Part shown: in pieces, positions 19,681 through 30,655 of the stretch
Layout of the letters: each line of letters opens with the position of its first letter
How positions within the stretch are numbered: the first letter of the stretch is position 1
Assembly (NCBI RefSeq): GCF_029227915.1
Contig: NC_079875.1
Span: 28,952,001-29,016,000, forward strand
Length of the DNA stretch: 64,000 bases
Origin: Hydractinia symbiolongicarpus
Taxonomy: Eukaryota > Cnidaria > Hydrozoa > Anthoathecata > Hydractiniidae
Direction: 5' to 3'
Notes under the pieces: model-generated
What the model was told of the DNA's origin: nothing
What the model saw: the letters and a program-made list of their open reading frames with translations, nothing else
Databases searched by the model: none
Made by a program: the position numbers and the translations under genes

Positions 19681-21096
19681 GGGCTTCCATAGGCGCTCGC
19701 TGTTTTTTACCCTGCCAGCTTCCACAAGGTCCGAGAAAATGTAAACAAATGACGTCACAACGCAAGCCGTCTATGGGCAGAGGGCAAGGAGAGGAGTCAG
19801 CCTGAAACCTTTTGCTCTAGGCGCCCTGCAACAGTTTTACTCAAAGCTTGGTAAACAACTCACAGATAAAGTAAAATGGCCTCCGAAGAGATTAGTCACA
19901 TTGTTTAATTTAAACTCAGTGTTTCTGCTGAGTCATTCGTTCGCGTCTAAGCTTTTGTTTGAGAGAAACTCAATTTATCAAATCGAAGAAGAAAGCTTAG
20001 TTAACTAGTCGATACTGCAGAGGCTTTTATTAGCTTCGTAAAATTGTTGACAATAGACATAATCGTGTCTGATGTCTGATTATTCCAAATTGCATTTTGC
20101 AAGTTGTAAGCAAAATTGCAACCAGCCAGTATTTTGTCTGTAGCGCTTGTTATTTCTTTTCGATGTATTACGGCGCAGTGCTAACACATTGCAGCTGATG
20201 TTGGAATACATCTTAAAGTTAACTGTCATTGATAGAATTAAAGAGCGCCAATAATCCCTGACCGTACCCTTCGTATATCAATTTTGTTATTACTAACTCG
20301 TCTATCTACCTGTGATTCTTCGTTAACCCCTTTCATTAGGCATTGGATCTTGAACCACAAAAGTACACCACCAAAAGGTACTTATGCTTACGGAAAGCTT
20401 CTTTGTGCCTTTTTATGTAAATAGTTTTTGCTTTTTCTTATCTACGAATTCTTAATGAATTTCTTTGAAATTTATCCGTTAAAGAATATTCACTTTAATA
20501 AGTTTTATTTATTTTATGCACTGAATCGCTTGTTTTTATTGTCTCTAAACTGTAGCTGTTTTTATCATTGTTTTGTTTAATGTTTTCTGTTGTATTCAAA
20601 GGTTGTTCTTCTTTGTTCCTCTGTACCGTGTTACTTTAATGTTAGTCAAAATGGTCATCGTATAATTTGCCAAACCCTTGCAACAAGGAAGATTTGAATT
20701 ATTTCGGAATCTTTTGAGGGTATAAACTCTACGTAGCCATAACCACCTGTCTTTAGACAAGTATTATCATCAAAGCTTGCTGTTTTGTCACCTCATTATC
20801 AATCGCCATGTCTGCGTGGAAGGCAGCCAGCCAATGATTTTCCATATGCTAAATAGCCGGCAGTTGAAAATATTTACATCTCTTATGCCGGTTGATGATT
20901 CTTTTTTTACTAAACGGTAGGCAGATAAAATAATTTGTTTGTTTAGAATCTCAAAGATTACTTACACACAGCCTCTAATTGGCACAGCCTCTAATTGGCA
21001 GAAATAATGACAAAATTAAGTGAAACGTCGTTTTTTCTAATAAAGAGTAAGACACTATTACATATTCATAATTTTTTTCTTGCAAATACCGCAAAT
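19681..21096. other. No intact gene; one retroelement scrap
   Basis: Mostly unique AT-rich sequence. Positions 20345-20403 (ACCACAAAAGTACACCACC, then ACTTATGCTTAC) match copy B at about 24968-25015, in the region just after the RT of the retroelement. Neither side continues the match. No other feature recognised. Confidence 0.5.
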
Positions 21097-21437
21097 TTAA
21101 TTAGCCTTTTTTGGTAGCTTTTTTAAGCTGGTGCAAGTCAAATGACACCACATTAAGCACCTTTCGCTCGCCACGCTTTCACAATCTTTCAATCCCTTTT
21201 TGCATGACAAGCACATCCATTTTGAGGACCGTTTCTTTTCCGTTAAATTTAGGACAGCCGACCAAGCTGATGATTTTTTTCAACATCGCAAGATTGGATG
21301 GTTTGGTTGCCATTTATTGCAAGCGAAGCAACACTTTTTTTCATCGAAAAGGGAAGAATAGAAAACTGTTTTTGCTTTTTTTTTTTCAAGGCAGCCCTAT
21401 CATGTTAGTTCCGCGCCCTTTGGACGACCCCCTTTAA
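21097..21437 (-). pseudogene. Decayed GRPKG / zinc-finger protein
   Basis: A single minus-strand frame reads IKGGRPKGAELT, stops twice, then continues KKCCFACNKWQPNHPIL, stops, then WMCLSCKKGLKDC and CLMWCHLTCTSLKKLP before TAA at 21097. The AT-hook-like GGRPKG followed by a Cys-rich finger with a WCHLTC core resembles zinc-finger proteins that accompany animal DNA transposons. Three in-frame stops mark it as dead. Confidence 0.5.
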
Positions 21438-21621
21438 TCGTTTTAGGTGGCATATTTACATTACCAAGTTTCTTCCTTTATGTCTACGTCTTTCATCTCT
21501 ACCTCTATCCTGTTCTTTTTTTTTCTCAGAGTCATTTATTTCTTCATTTTCTTGTTCTTTTGATTCTTCATGCAACAGGCTGTCAATTTCATATCTTGCT
21601 TCCTCCCCTACTCTCACACAC

Positions 21622-22900
21622 TCATCTCATCATCATCATTCTCGGCTTAACGTCCGTTTTCCATGCTAGCATGGGTTGGATGGGGTATATTAATGACCCT
21701 CTTCCAAATTGATCAAGACTGTGTTAGATCTAAACTCAAATTCCTCTGTATCAAGCCTGCCCTTATAACCTCCTGCCAAGTCTTTCTCGGTCTGAACTCT
21801 TTCTGTCTCTCAGACTGGCGTTACACATCCACCTAACCATTCTCATATCGTTCCTTTCTAAACGGTCAAGATCTTACTGCTTCAATGCCCATGTCTCACT
21901 ACCGTACAACATAACACTTCTTACACAGGCCTCATATAACCTACCTTTTCTCAATTAACAAGACTCTGCTAGTCAAGAAAGGAAGTAAGTCTCTGGACTT
22001 TTTATAAGCAGAACCTATCCTGCAAGTAACACTTCTTCCAACACCCCCTTCACCTAAGTAACAGAAATTCTCAACTATCTCTAACGAGCCACTGTTATAC
22101 ATCATTTAAGGTGGAAATACTTCATTCTCTATAATCTCACTTTTTCAACGCTTGCATACAAACTGAATTTCACCTCTTAACCTTCCACCAATACTACTGC
22201 ACTTCTTATGTCCTAATGCTTGCAAGCCTGACAAAAAATTGATTTACTACCAACCCCTTTCCTGCCAACTCCACAATGGCACTTACCAACTACAAGCTCA
22301 CAATTGGCTGGAATTCTACTAATCATGACTTTAGACTTTGCTGTGTTCACCCTTAGCCCTTTCTCTTGTAGTCCTTTCTTCCAATTCTTAAACTTTTCAA
22401 CTAATTCTTCCTGCTATGAGAACCAAATCATCTGCATACAGTAACTCCCATGGACAACCTGTTCTGAACCCCATCGACAGCACTTCTAAGACTAAAACAA
22501 ACAACAAAGGACTAAGTACAGAACCATGATGTATCCCAACTATTACACTAATTTCCTCACTAAGTGAATCGTTAATCCTGACACGACTTCTAGCATTGCT
22601 GTACATAGACTGTACCATCGTAACTAGCCACTCATCAACACCTAATTTTCTCATAGCCCAACAAATAACTTTAAGTGGCACTATCAAAAGCTCTCTCAAA
22701 TCTACAATGGCAAAATATAGATTTTTTCTCTTTCCTAAATACTTTTTTGGAAGCTGTCTAAGTAAAAATATTAATCTCTGTCCACAAAATAACTACCAAC
22801 CTGCCCAACCTCCATAACTCTAAATTTTCTGCATAACGTTGAGCTGTTTATCAAAAAAACCCATTCCTCCCTCACTCCTAACAGACACAACTTGTTGAGC
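21622..22900 (-). mobile_element. RTE-like LINE remnant, minus strand
   Basis: The open frame 22699-22397 holds RT motifs: ICWAMRKLGVDEWLV, GIHHGSVLSPLLF and WELLYADDLVLIA (catalytic YADD present). Upstream, FAIVDLRELL replaces the usual VDLEKAFD. Near the 3' end, RPRKTWQEVI and SIWKRVINIPHP are recognisable, and the element ends with AACCCATGCTAGCATGGAAA, GGACGTTAAGCCGAG and an (ATG)n tail at about 21640-21622. Between 22390 and 21800 the frame is shattered. The same 3' end occurs at 44685-44735 and 45935-46150. Confidence 0.8.
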
Positions 22901-23595
22901 TAACTGAAGCAACTTCTTATATTTCTGTGCCTGTGTTAACTTTTTCCGGCTTTGGCGATTGTCTTGTAACGTTACAATATACGCTTAGCTGGTAAAAGGT
23001 AACCTAAAAAGGGAATAAACTACAAACTGCGCACTCTTTTCAATACTTTCCGAAAGTGCGCAAAATTTATTTTACCTTTCGTAATTTTTGCTTCCCCTGT
23101 TTTACATCCACCAAGAGTCGTACATTCTGATAACAAATTCGGAGCAGCTGCTTGATGAATGTGTCCACCAACTGGTTGAAGGAAAGAAATATATGATCTT
23201 ACTCAGTTGCTTTCAACTAGACAGGGTAAGGAATGTGTGGAAATTTATTGAAATAAATGCTTACCTCCGCCACGTATGTATGTAGCAAGTGATATCTAAT
23301 AATATGGGTTTATTCAATCCTTTGTTATCTTTGGAGATAAGTAAAATATATAAAGACCTTTATGAAATTATTACTATTCTATATACTATATATATCAGAA
23401 TTGAGAGACTTAGATTTCTCAGACAACGAAAACGATCTTGAGATTTCTAATTCTGGAATTTCAGAGATGCCTTCCTTGCAGTTATTCCACAATTAGAGTG
23501 AATCTGATGATGAACCTGTCGCCCATATCTCTAAAAAAAGCAAATTGAAAGTTGAGAAAAGCAACATGCAAAACCATATTGCATCGTTTCTGTTT
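22901..23595. other. No clear gene; one acidic open stretch
   Basis: Positions 23396-23577 read on the plus strand as an acidic segment (ELRDLDFSDNENDLEI, then one stop, SESDDEPVAHIS) in the same frame as the RT start of copy B. It may be the N-terminal part of that polyprotein or an unrelated exon. Nothing else recognised. Confidence 0.35.
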
Positions 23596-25919
23596 AACAT
23601 TTTTCAAGCTTGTCTAAAGTAGTCTTTTATTCCTGTGCAATGGAGAATTACATCAGAAGTTTATATACCTAAAACAACACACCTTGTCCATCCAACATAA
23701 AGAATTTTCGCCCCATAGCTCTTCTGAATGTTGAAGGAAAGCTCTTTTTTAGTTTGATTTCCAAGCGGTTAGGATCGCATATTATAAAGAAAAACAACTT
23801 CATCAATACTTCCATTCGAAAAGGTTGTATGGAAAAAGTTCCGGATTGCTGGGAACACATGTCTATTGTTTGGTCCACACTTAAGAATGCGAAGGCACAA
23901 CATTCTTCGCTTTCAGCCATATGGCTTGATATTGCTAATGCGTACCCTTCAGTTCCGCACAAGCTGATTTTTATGGCTCTCAGACGCTATGGTGTACCAG
24001 AATCATGGATAAGGCTCATACAGCTATACTACGACAGCTTGTGGAGTAAGTCTTTTTCGGCTTCTGCTCCTTCCAGTTGGCATCGACACTGTAGGGGAAT
24101 TTTTATCGGCTGTACACTTTTCATTATACTATTTCTTGCAGCTATAAACGTTATTATTGAGTATGTGTGTGTTACCCCCAGCCTTATTGATACTGAAGGT
24201 AATAAAAACAAAATCCTAGACCAACCCCCAATAAAAGCTTTTATGGATAATATGTTCTTAATGTCCACGTCAATTCCAAGTACTCAAAATTTATTAAACA
24301 GGTGTACAACAGCTCTTGATTGGGTAGGCATGTCGTTTAGGCCTTCTAAATCACACAGCATTGTTATTGATAAGGGAAAAGTTGTCCAAAGTTCACCGTT
24401 TACAGTTGGCAGCGAAAAAATTCCATCCATTCATTCTAATCCAATTAGGTTTTTAGGCAGAACAATAAACTCATCCTTGTCTGATTCTGCTGCAATACAA
24501 GAATTTCTAAATGATGCCGAAGACAAACTTATGGCTATAGACATGTCCTTTCATAAAGGGGTCCATAAGGTTTGGTTTTTACACCATCTGTTAATTCCCA
24601 GAATCCGCTGGCCATTATTAATTTATGAAGTTTCTATCTACTATCACAAAACTAGAGCAAAGATTTTCTGTTTTCATTAGGAAATGGTTAAAACTACATC
24701 ATTCAATTTCCAACATTTTCTTATATTCCTCGACATCGCCTTGTCCTCTTCCCCTGAAAAGTCTTGCATCTGTTCTCAAATCTGCCAAAATCAGTGGACA
24801 TCTGTTACTAAGAGATTCTGTCGACCCTTGTGTGTCTAAGTGTGTACCAGTTTTGAAAGCTGGAAATTGGAAAGTTAGTGAGGCAGTTCTTTCGGCGGAT
24901 AGTCAGCTCAATTTCAAAAGGATTTTAGGTTTGCATCAGACTGGTCGAGCTGGCTTAGGGCTCTTAGACCACAAAAATATACCACCAAAAGGCACTTATG
25001 CTTACCGAAAGCTTGTTTCCAATATCATTGAAGAAAATGAAGAAGATATTTACCATGCCAGAGCTGTACAGTTGCATTTGCAAGGCAATTGGACGAAATG
25101 GTGCTCTGATATAAAAAATGATTTATCTTGGAGAACAATTCTTTCACTGCCACAATGTCTAACTTCATTTTGTATAGGGGCAACCTACGACACCCTTCCC
25201 TCTCCAACCAATCTTGTGAGATGGGGAATTGAGAAAGACAAAAGTTGCATTCTGTGCAAGAAACCATCCTCAAATGTCTCTTACATATTGGGTGCCTGTA
25301 GGACCTCCCTTACGCAGGGTAGATACACATACCGTCATGACTCGGTTTTAATAGTTTTGGTTAAGGCATTAAAAGAGTTTTTGGTATCATATGAACCTCT
25401 TAGCTTTCCAAGTGCAACAAAATTAATTTCATTCCGGCCGGTCAATCACCATCTAAGAAGAGGCATACAAAGTGTCCAGGCCTTCTTCACCTTGCTTCCG
25501 ATTGGAAAATACTGTCAGATTTAGATTCTGTTTTAGTTGTTTCACCATACATTGCAATAACACAACTGCGCCCAGACGTGTTATTCATATCCAGTTCTTC
25601 CAAAACTGTAATTATGTTAGAACTGACTTGTCCATGTGAAGAGAACACGGAATATTGGCACAAACGAAAGCTTAACAAATATTCTTCACTTTGTTATGCT
25701 ATGAAAAACAATGGATGGATCGTGCATTTCTTTGCCATTGAGGTGGGTGCAAGGGGTTTCTGTTCAGAATCAGTAAGGACCTGTTTTCGTCGCCTTGGTT
25801 TCCCTCGCCTTGGTTTCCCTAACAAGCCTTTACGTTCCCTATTAAAATCCCTAACTTTTACCTCCATGAGTGCTTCTTTTTACATCTGGATGTCTCGAAA
25901 TTCTACCACTTGGGTTTAG
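23596..25919 (+). pseudogene. RT, CCHC finger and PD-(D/E)XK endonuclease of copy B
   Basis: RT: EVYIPKTTHL, NFRPIALLNVEGKLFFS, NTSIRKGCMEKVPDCWEH, AIWLDIANAYPSVPHKL with the first catalytic Asp, RGIFIGCTLFIILFLA, IKAFMDNMFLMS, HSIVIDKGK, IRFLGRTINSSLS. The catalytic FMDD of copy A reads FMDN here, so this copy should be catalytically dead. The frame 24625-25524 continues with SAKISGHLLLRDS, GLHQTGRAGLGLL and a knuckle CILCKK...YILGACRTS whose His is Tyr, then RYTYRHDSVL. Endonuclease: LRPDVLFIS (25566), VIMLELTCPCEEN, KYSSLCYAM, FAIEVGARGFCS. Lesions include a stop near 23624, and frameshifts near 23685, 24660 and 25500. Confidence 0.85.
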
Positions 25920-26078
25920 CCTGAAAAGGCCCCAATCATTCCTGAAGTTTCTTCTGTTACAAATATGGAATAAAAGAAATCAAAAAACCCTGAGAAATCT
26001 TCCGCAAATCACACAAAATCTTGTAAAATCAAAAAACCCGAAAAACTTGATATAAGGTCTTCCAAAACAACAGTCGCA

Positions 26079-26967
26079 TTGCCATCTAACCCTGATTTTA
26101 TGAATAGCGGTCTAAAAAACTTGGGAAACACATGTTATGCAAACTCCGTCTTACAATGTTTTTATAACCTTCCAAAAGTTAAAGAAGCCATTTCTGTAAG
26201 CAAAACAACCTCAAAGTTAGGCGAAGCATTTGTAGGTGTTCTTCAAAGTGTGGCTGTTTCTAGAAGTCCAGTTGATCCCTCCCATTTTTGCGTGCTATGA
26301 AACATCATATCTCAGCTGCGAAGGAAAGTGCATTTAATATCTCTGCTCAGCATGACGTCCCCGAGGTTCTTGAATATCTCCTACCTGGTCTGTCATTAGA
26401 TTTTCCATTTCTTGGAAGTCTTTTTAGTATTGGCATCAAGACATCAACCACTTGCAATTCATGTCATATTACCAGCTCCTTAGAAGTTATAGCACCATGC
26501 ATCCAACGTTCTCTGCACCCTACGTTACAATCTTCCTTAGATAATTTCTTCGAAAGCGAGGAGTTGTCAGACACCAATGCCTACTTCTGCCATGTTTACA
26601 ACGCTCATCAAACTGCTCTAGTTGAAAAAGAAGTAGTGTCGTGCGGTTCCCATCTCATTTTACAGCTAAAACGTTTTGCTAGTGCCAACGGTCTTGCGTC
26701 AAAAATTGCCTCTCGTATTACTGCTTACCCTGGTACCCTTTCCATACCTTTACCGGAGATGGAGAAGTGAAATTTCGTAAATATTTTCAATTAAGGGCTA
26801 TTATCAACCATTTCGGCAACTTAAATAATGGTCACTACACAACCATAGCCTTCGACCAAATGGTACACAGGTGGATACATTGCAACGATAGAGCAGTAAT
26901 TTTCTGTGATGACCGCCTTATTAACAGTCACGAGTCATATGTTTTCTTTTTGGAAGAGCTGAGATAA
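26079..26967 (+). pseudogene. Ubiquitin-specific protease (USP/C19) domain of copy B
   Basis: USP motifs in order: Cys box SGLKNLGNTCYANSVLQCF (26106), the substitute for the QQDAxEF motif AQHDVPEVLEYLL (26345), zinc pair TTCNSC and a second pair reduced to CHVYNAH (CHLCNAH in copy D), HLILQLKRF (26652), the His box GNLNNGHYTTIAF (26815) and the Asp box WIHCNDRAVIF (26873), ending FFLEELR* at 26967. Length from Cys box to stop is about 285 residues, a compact USP. Two single-base losses in T runs (26285-26289, 26749-26751) break the frame; copy D has the extra T at both sites. Catalytic residues Cys, His and Asp are all present. Expected activity is removal of ubiquitin or ubiquitin-like tags; its role for the element is unknown. 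Confidence 0.9.
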
Positions 26968-26989
26968 GAATATTTTAACCGGAGTCAGC

Positions 26990-27360
26990 AAGGGGGCTTG
27001 ATTACACTGAGTTTTGTCTTTGGAGAGTGACGACTCCACTTATTACCCCAGTCAAAAATAAAACAAAATCAAATAAAAATTAAGTTAGCAAGGGGGTTTG
27101 ATCATACTAGGTCTTGTCTTTGGAGAGTGACGACTCCACTTATTACCCCACTTAAAAAAAAAAAAAAAAAAAAATAAAAAAAAAAATATTAGCAGGTGGG
27201 TTTGATCACACATGATCTTGTCTTTGGAGAGTAACGACTCCACTTATTACCCCACTTAAAAAAAATAAATAAATAAAAAATAAAAAAAAAATATTAGCAG
27301 GTGGGTTTGATCACACATGATCTTGTCTTTGGAGAGTAACGACTCCACTTATTACCTGAG
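26990..27360 (+). repeat. 3' UTR hairpin repeat, four units (copy B)
   Basis: Four units of about 100-105 bases, each AGCAAGGGGGTTTGATCA-like, then CTTGTCTTTGGAGAGTGACGA-type text and CTCCACTTATTACCCC, at 27016, 27116, 27220 and 27325. TGGAG...CTCCA can form a short stem in each. Spacers are A-rich. The same unit occurs three times in copy C, twice in D and once in A. Confidence 0.85.
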
Positions 27361-27700
27361 TTAAAAACAAAGAATAGCACAGTTGAACAGAAAGTGGTCA
27401 AAGTTAATTTTAGGAAGATAGGGATGTCTAGTTTCTGCTGATGACCGTCCGCGGACCTCTTCCAGGTGACCCAGCTAGACATCCAGGGTAATTAGGTTCA
27501 GAAATATGGGTCGAAACCTACCTGCCCTTGGTTAAGGTTCTGTTCATCTTTTCAAATGTGTTGTGTCCTTGTTATTTTATTTTTTATATTTTTTTTAATT
27601 AAATCCTTGTAAAAAGGGAGAATTGGAAACAAGCTAGAGGTTGTACTCCTCTAGAGAACATGCCTGGTGGCTTGCCACCTCTTTGTAAATTATTTTCTTA
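27361..27700 (+). other. Terminal 3' UTR of copy B
   Basis: Shared with copy D (49930-50310). It contains ATGTCTAG...CTAGACAT arms around 27424-27483 that can pair, and TGGTGGCTTGCCACCTC near the end. The 34 bases 27625-27658 are the reverse complement of 50211-50245 in copy D, so this hairpin segment is inverted between copies. Confidence 0.75.
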
Positions 27701-27710
27701 TACAGGATAT

Positions 27711-27945
27711 GTACATTTCAGTTTTAAAAAAACTGCTGTAAATATGTGTCCTGTTTAAAATATGAAGGTAATAATTTAAAAATAAATTATGTATGAAATA
27801 TGCTCTAAATTACTATAGATATGTTAAAAAGTAGAAAACTATTTAAAAGAATAATATTTATATAATAGACAGAGAAGATTATAAACATACCCAAACAGAC
27901 TATATCCAAACAAATGTAAGAGAGAAGGGTAAATTTAATAATATG
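27711..27945 (+). repeat. Dispersed ~230-bp repeat, also at 33886-34115
   Basis: The stretch starting CATTTCAGTTTTAAAAAAAC and running through ATAGACAGAGAAGATTATAA to AGAGAGAAGGGTAAATTTA is repeated at 33886-34115 with roughly 10% mismatch by eye. No coding content. Confidence 0.8.
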
Positions 27946-28197
27946 TTCTTCAAAATAAATAGTTAGATAGATTGAAACGAATGTGAGAAAATAAAATGTT
28001 GAAAACCCTTGGTAATGTAGAACAACACACTTATAAAACATATTGCGAAAGATGTATTTTGTTGCAATCTGTTGTTAACCTTTTAAATAAAACAAAAATG
28101 TATCTTGTATATATATACATGTTTTTTCCATTGTTTTCATGCCTAAGTTAAGTTTTCCACGGGCCTTATCAATTTTTAAATAATAATAAACACTTAC

Positions 28198-29175
28198 ATT
28201 AATAGTATGTTTTTTGTACATTCCCTCTCACTACTACCACCTATATTGGATACTTTGTCGACCTAATAAAATCGAAAAGAGTAGGAGGTTTTATTTAAAA
28301 AGCAATTTATGCTTTTTAAAATAAAAGCTTCAAACTGTCACAACAACTAATAATTGAACTTATGTTAAAGAAATAAAAAGCTTACAAGATTTTTGAATTC
28401 AGTCTTGTCTTCTTTGACTTTTCTTTCCAGAGTTTCAAATTCCTCCTCTGACAAGCATTTTTTATTGTCATGGCTGGTACCTGTTGTTCTGTTGTTTCTC
28501 AGGAGATTTAGAATTTCGGAAATCCCAAGTAAAACCTTTCGTTGCAACTCTAATGTGATATAAGTTAGTAGTAAATTCACTAACAAATCCCAATTGACGC
28601 AGTGTTATGGATATAATGGACAAATAGGCTTATGCAGGAAAGGATCAATGTAAAATATAAGGACATACTCGCATGCAGCAAATACCTTACCTACTTCAGG
28701 TAAAGGATATTTATCCTTATTACAAGCTGCTTCATTGCTCTTGCTGGGTTTCTTTGAGGTGGAAGAACTGGAACTAGAACAAGGGTTAGCAGCAAGTGGT
28801 GATCGTGGTGTATTTGGTTCTGATGGTGACAACATTGGTGAATCTTCCACATACATAATTTGTTTACATATTACAGGTGAAACAGATTCTAAATATAAAT
28901 TACAAATGATCATCAAGTGTTAGCTTTTTATCTCTTAAAATTCCTTTAAGTCTTGATTACCTGCCAAAGATCTTTTTATACTAAAACACTCAGATGGCTT
29001 CTTTTTGTTAGAAACGGTAAACCGGATTGGTGGTGTTGGTAACTTTTTTGCTAAATCAAATTGTGATGACTTAGTTGCTGGACAAGAAAAAATATATACA
29101 ATCATGTTTTTAAAAATGAATAACTGAATTCCTTACCAGCAGACGATTTTGATTTACTTAATAAAGTTCTTTTTT
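28198..29175 (-). CDS. DUF4806-like gene, partial (five exons seen)
   Basis: Five minus-strand exons join with consistent phases and GT-AG borders: 29175-29137, 29077-28961, 28888-28691, 28579-28386 and 28262-28198. The protein starts with basic/Ser-rich sequence (KRTLLSKSKSSA), then IRFTVSNKKKPSECFSIKR, a Ser-rich linker (MLSPSEPNTPRSPLA), a helix LLGISEILNLLRNN, and then SEEEFETLERKVKEDKTEF followed across the intron by VDKVSNIGGSSERECTKNI. That last part resembles the start of DUF4806 (leucine-rich segment, then a Gly-Gly turn and charged helix). The remaining C-terminal exon(s) and the start were not found. Intact phases and absence of stops argue for a working host gene. Function of the family is unknown. 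Confidence 0.6.
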
Positions 29176-29892
29176 CTGGTGTTTATGGTTCTTCCGAAGT
29201 GAATGCATAACTTGAACATAACGTGTAGTCGTCTATTGTTAAAAACTAGCCGAATCCCCATGGAAGAATCCACTGAATCTCTCATCGAGTCTTTTTGAGA
29301 GGTGCCAAATAAAAACATAGAACATAGGAATTTGAATTTTTAAAAGTCACAATTTGCATTTACTCTATGTTTATAACCGCTGAAACAAAAAGTCCAAAAA
29401 ATAAGCATGTGCAGTAATAAGAAAAGGAGAAAAAGAGCCCTGGGATTGAGGTTGCTCACAATCTGCGTTATATTTATACCCGCTGAAACTGAACGCTTAA
29501 AAATATAAGCAGGTCCAACAACAAATAAAAATGCAAAAGGCCTAACAAAATCGAAGGTGGCTAACAACAGTTATGTAAAAATCTAAATCTGCTAAAACTA
29601 CATACTTGCTTTGCCATGCCAGAAGTACACCAGGGAAAATGGTATACCAGACATTAGAAAAAATCATTAAGTCACACCAAAAAGGTTATTGCAAAATTTC
29701 CACAACATACAGTTTCTAATGCATCATACGATCATACCAAATTAGCTATTTAGTCTAATGCATACAGCAACCCTTCCAATGCGCAAACGTGCCATGCATG
29801 ATAACAATGCAGGATCACCATACAAGTTATCTTTGGAGAAATCTGAGAATTACGGAGTTTCATACCGCGCAGATCTGGGCCCGACCGAAGTG
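29176..29892. other. No further gene resolved
   Basis: Should hold the 5' exons of the DUF4806-like gene, but none could be placed. A 60-codon plus-strand frame at 29758-29940 is GC-richer than its surroundings but crosses the ISL2EU terminus and matches nothing I recognise. Confidence 0.35.
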
Positions 29893-30019
29893 GCTTGTAG
29901 GGACAAATTTTCAGAACTCCCGCAAAGTGTAAACATTTAGCTAGCGTTTGTACACACTTCCAAGTTATTATATTATAGTTATTTGCTGTTTAACACTTTT
30001 ACGTATTGTTTTTGCAATA

Positions 30020-30655
30020 ATGGAAAAGAAAGATTGTGTACAATGGTTTATGGAACGTGGCCTGTCCACATGAGGAACAATACAAGAGCTTAATATGCGT
30101 GTTAATCGATTCAAATTATACCCATCACTTGCGGAAAAATTGAGAGTCAAACGAGAAAGAAATTTTAGTTTTGGTACAACATTAGATCCCAATCTTATCC
30201 CTCCCATTTCAGCTCCCTGGTGTCCTAAAGAGGAATTGTATCCAATAGTTACAGCATCGATATTTAAAGAATATAGTTGTAGAAAAAGAGAAGGTAGTTT
30301 AGGTCAGCAACAGAAAGCTTATGCTATGTTGACTAGCAGGAAAATAGTTTCAGTAAAAACACATGTTGCAGGTGATAATAATGTATTTGTTAGAGCTCTT
30401 GTTAAAAAATCATATGGTGAATTAACAAGACCTACAGTTATTCTATTTAGTAGTAATATTCCAGTTAAAGCCTACTGTGAATGTCCTGTTGGTGTAAGTG
30501 GCTTATGTTGCCATACATTGGCCTTGCTTCTCTATTTAAAAAACTTTCACGAAACAAAGGAAAAAATTTTGGCTCTATCTTGCACTGAGCAACTGCAGAA
30601 ATGGCATAGCAGAACAAGAAAATTTCTTACTCGTCCAATGAATCTCTCCACATGA
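30020..30655 (+). pseudogene. SAP-SWIM protein, YqaJ nuclease part deleted
   Basis: From ATG at 30020 the frame encodes a SAP-like DNA-binding helix pair (CVQWFMERGLST, stop TGA at 30071, then GTIQELNMRVNRF), then KRERNFSFGTTL, and a SWIM zinc finger with CEC and CCH (AYCECPVGVSGLCCHTLALL, about 30470-30530). In ISL2EU elements this protein continues into a YqaJ-type nuclease; here it ends at 30655 after crossing the deletion point near 30610. The single TGA and the deletion make it a pseudogene. Confidence 0.75.

Larger units (their letters stand above)
23596..27700 (+). mobile_element. RT-endonuclease-USP retroelement, copy B (most complete)
   Basis: In order: RT, zinc finger, PD-(D/E)XK endonuclease, USP, a 3' UTR with four ~100-bp repeats, and a structured tail ending TTTGTAAATTATTTTCTTA at 27700. 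That terminus is shared base for base with copy D (50310), where flanking sequences diverge at once; there is no poly(A). The 5' limit is uncertain because the N-terminal region is not defined. Copy D is about 97% identical by eye over the USP, suggesting recent activity. Confidence 0.85.

Noticed and set aside
23396-23577. piggyBac-like acidic N-terminus
   Set aside because: Acidic composition alone is not enough and no DDE domain follows; it is in frame with the RT of copy B instead.
29758-29940. 60-codon plus-strand frame as a gene
   Set aside because: It crosses the ISL2EU terminus, has no recognised partner exon and no domain.
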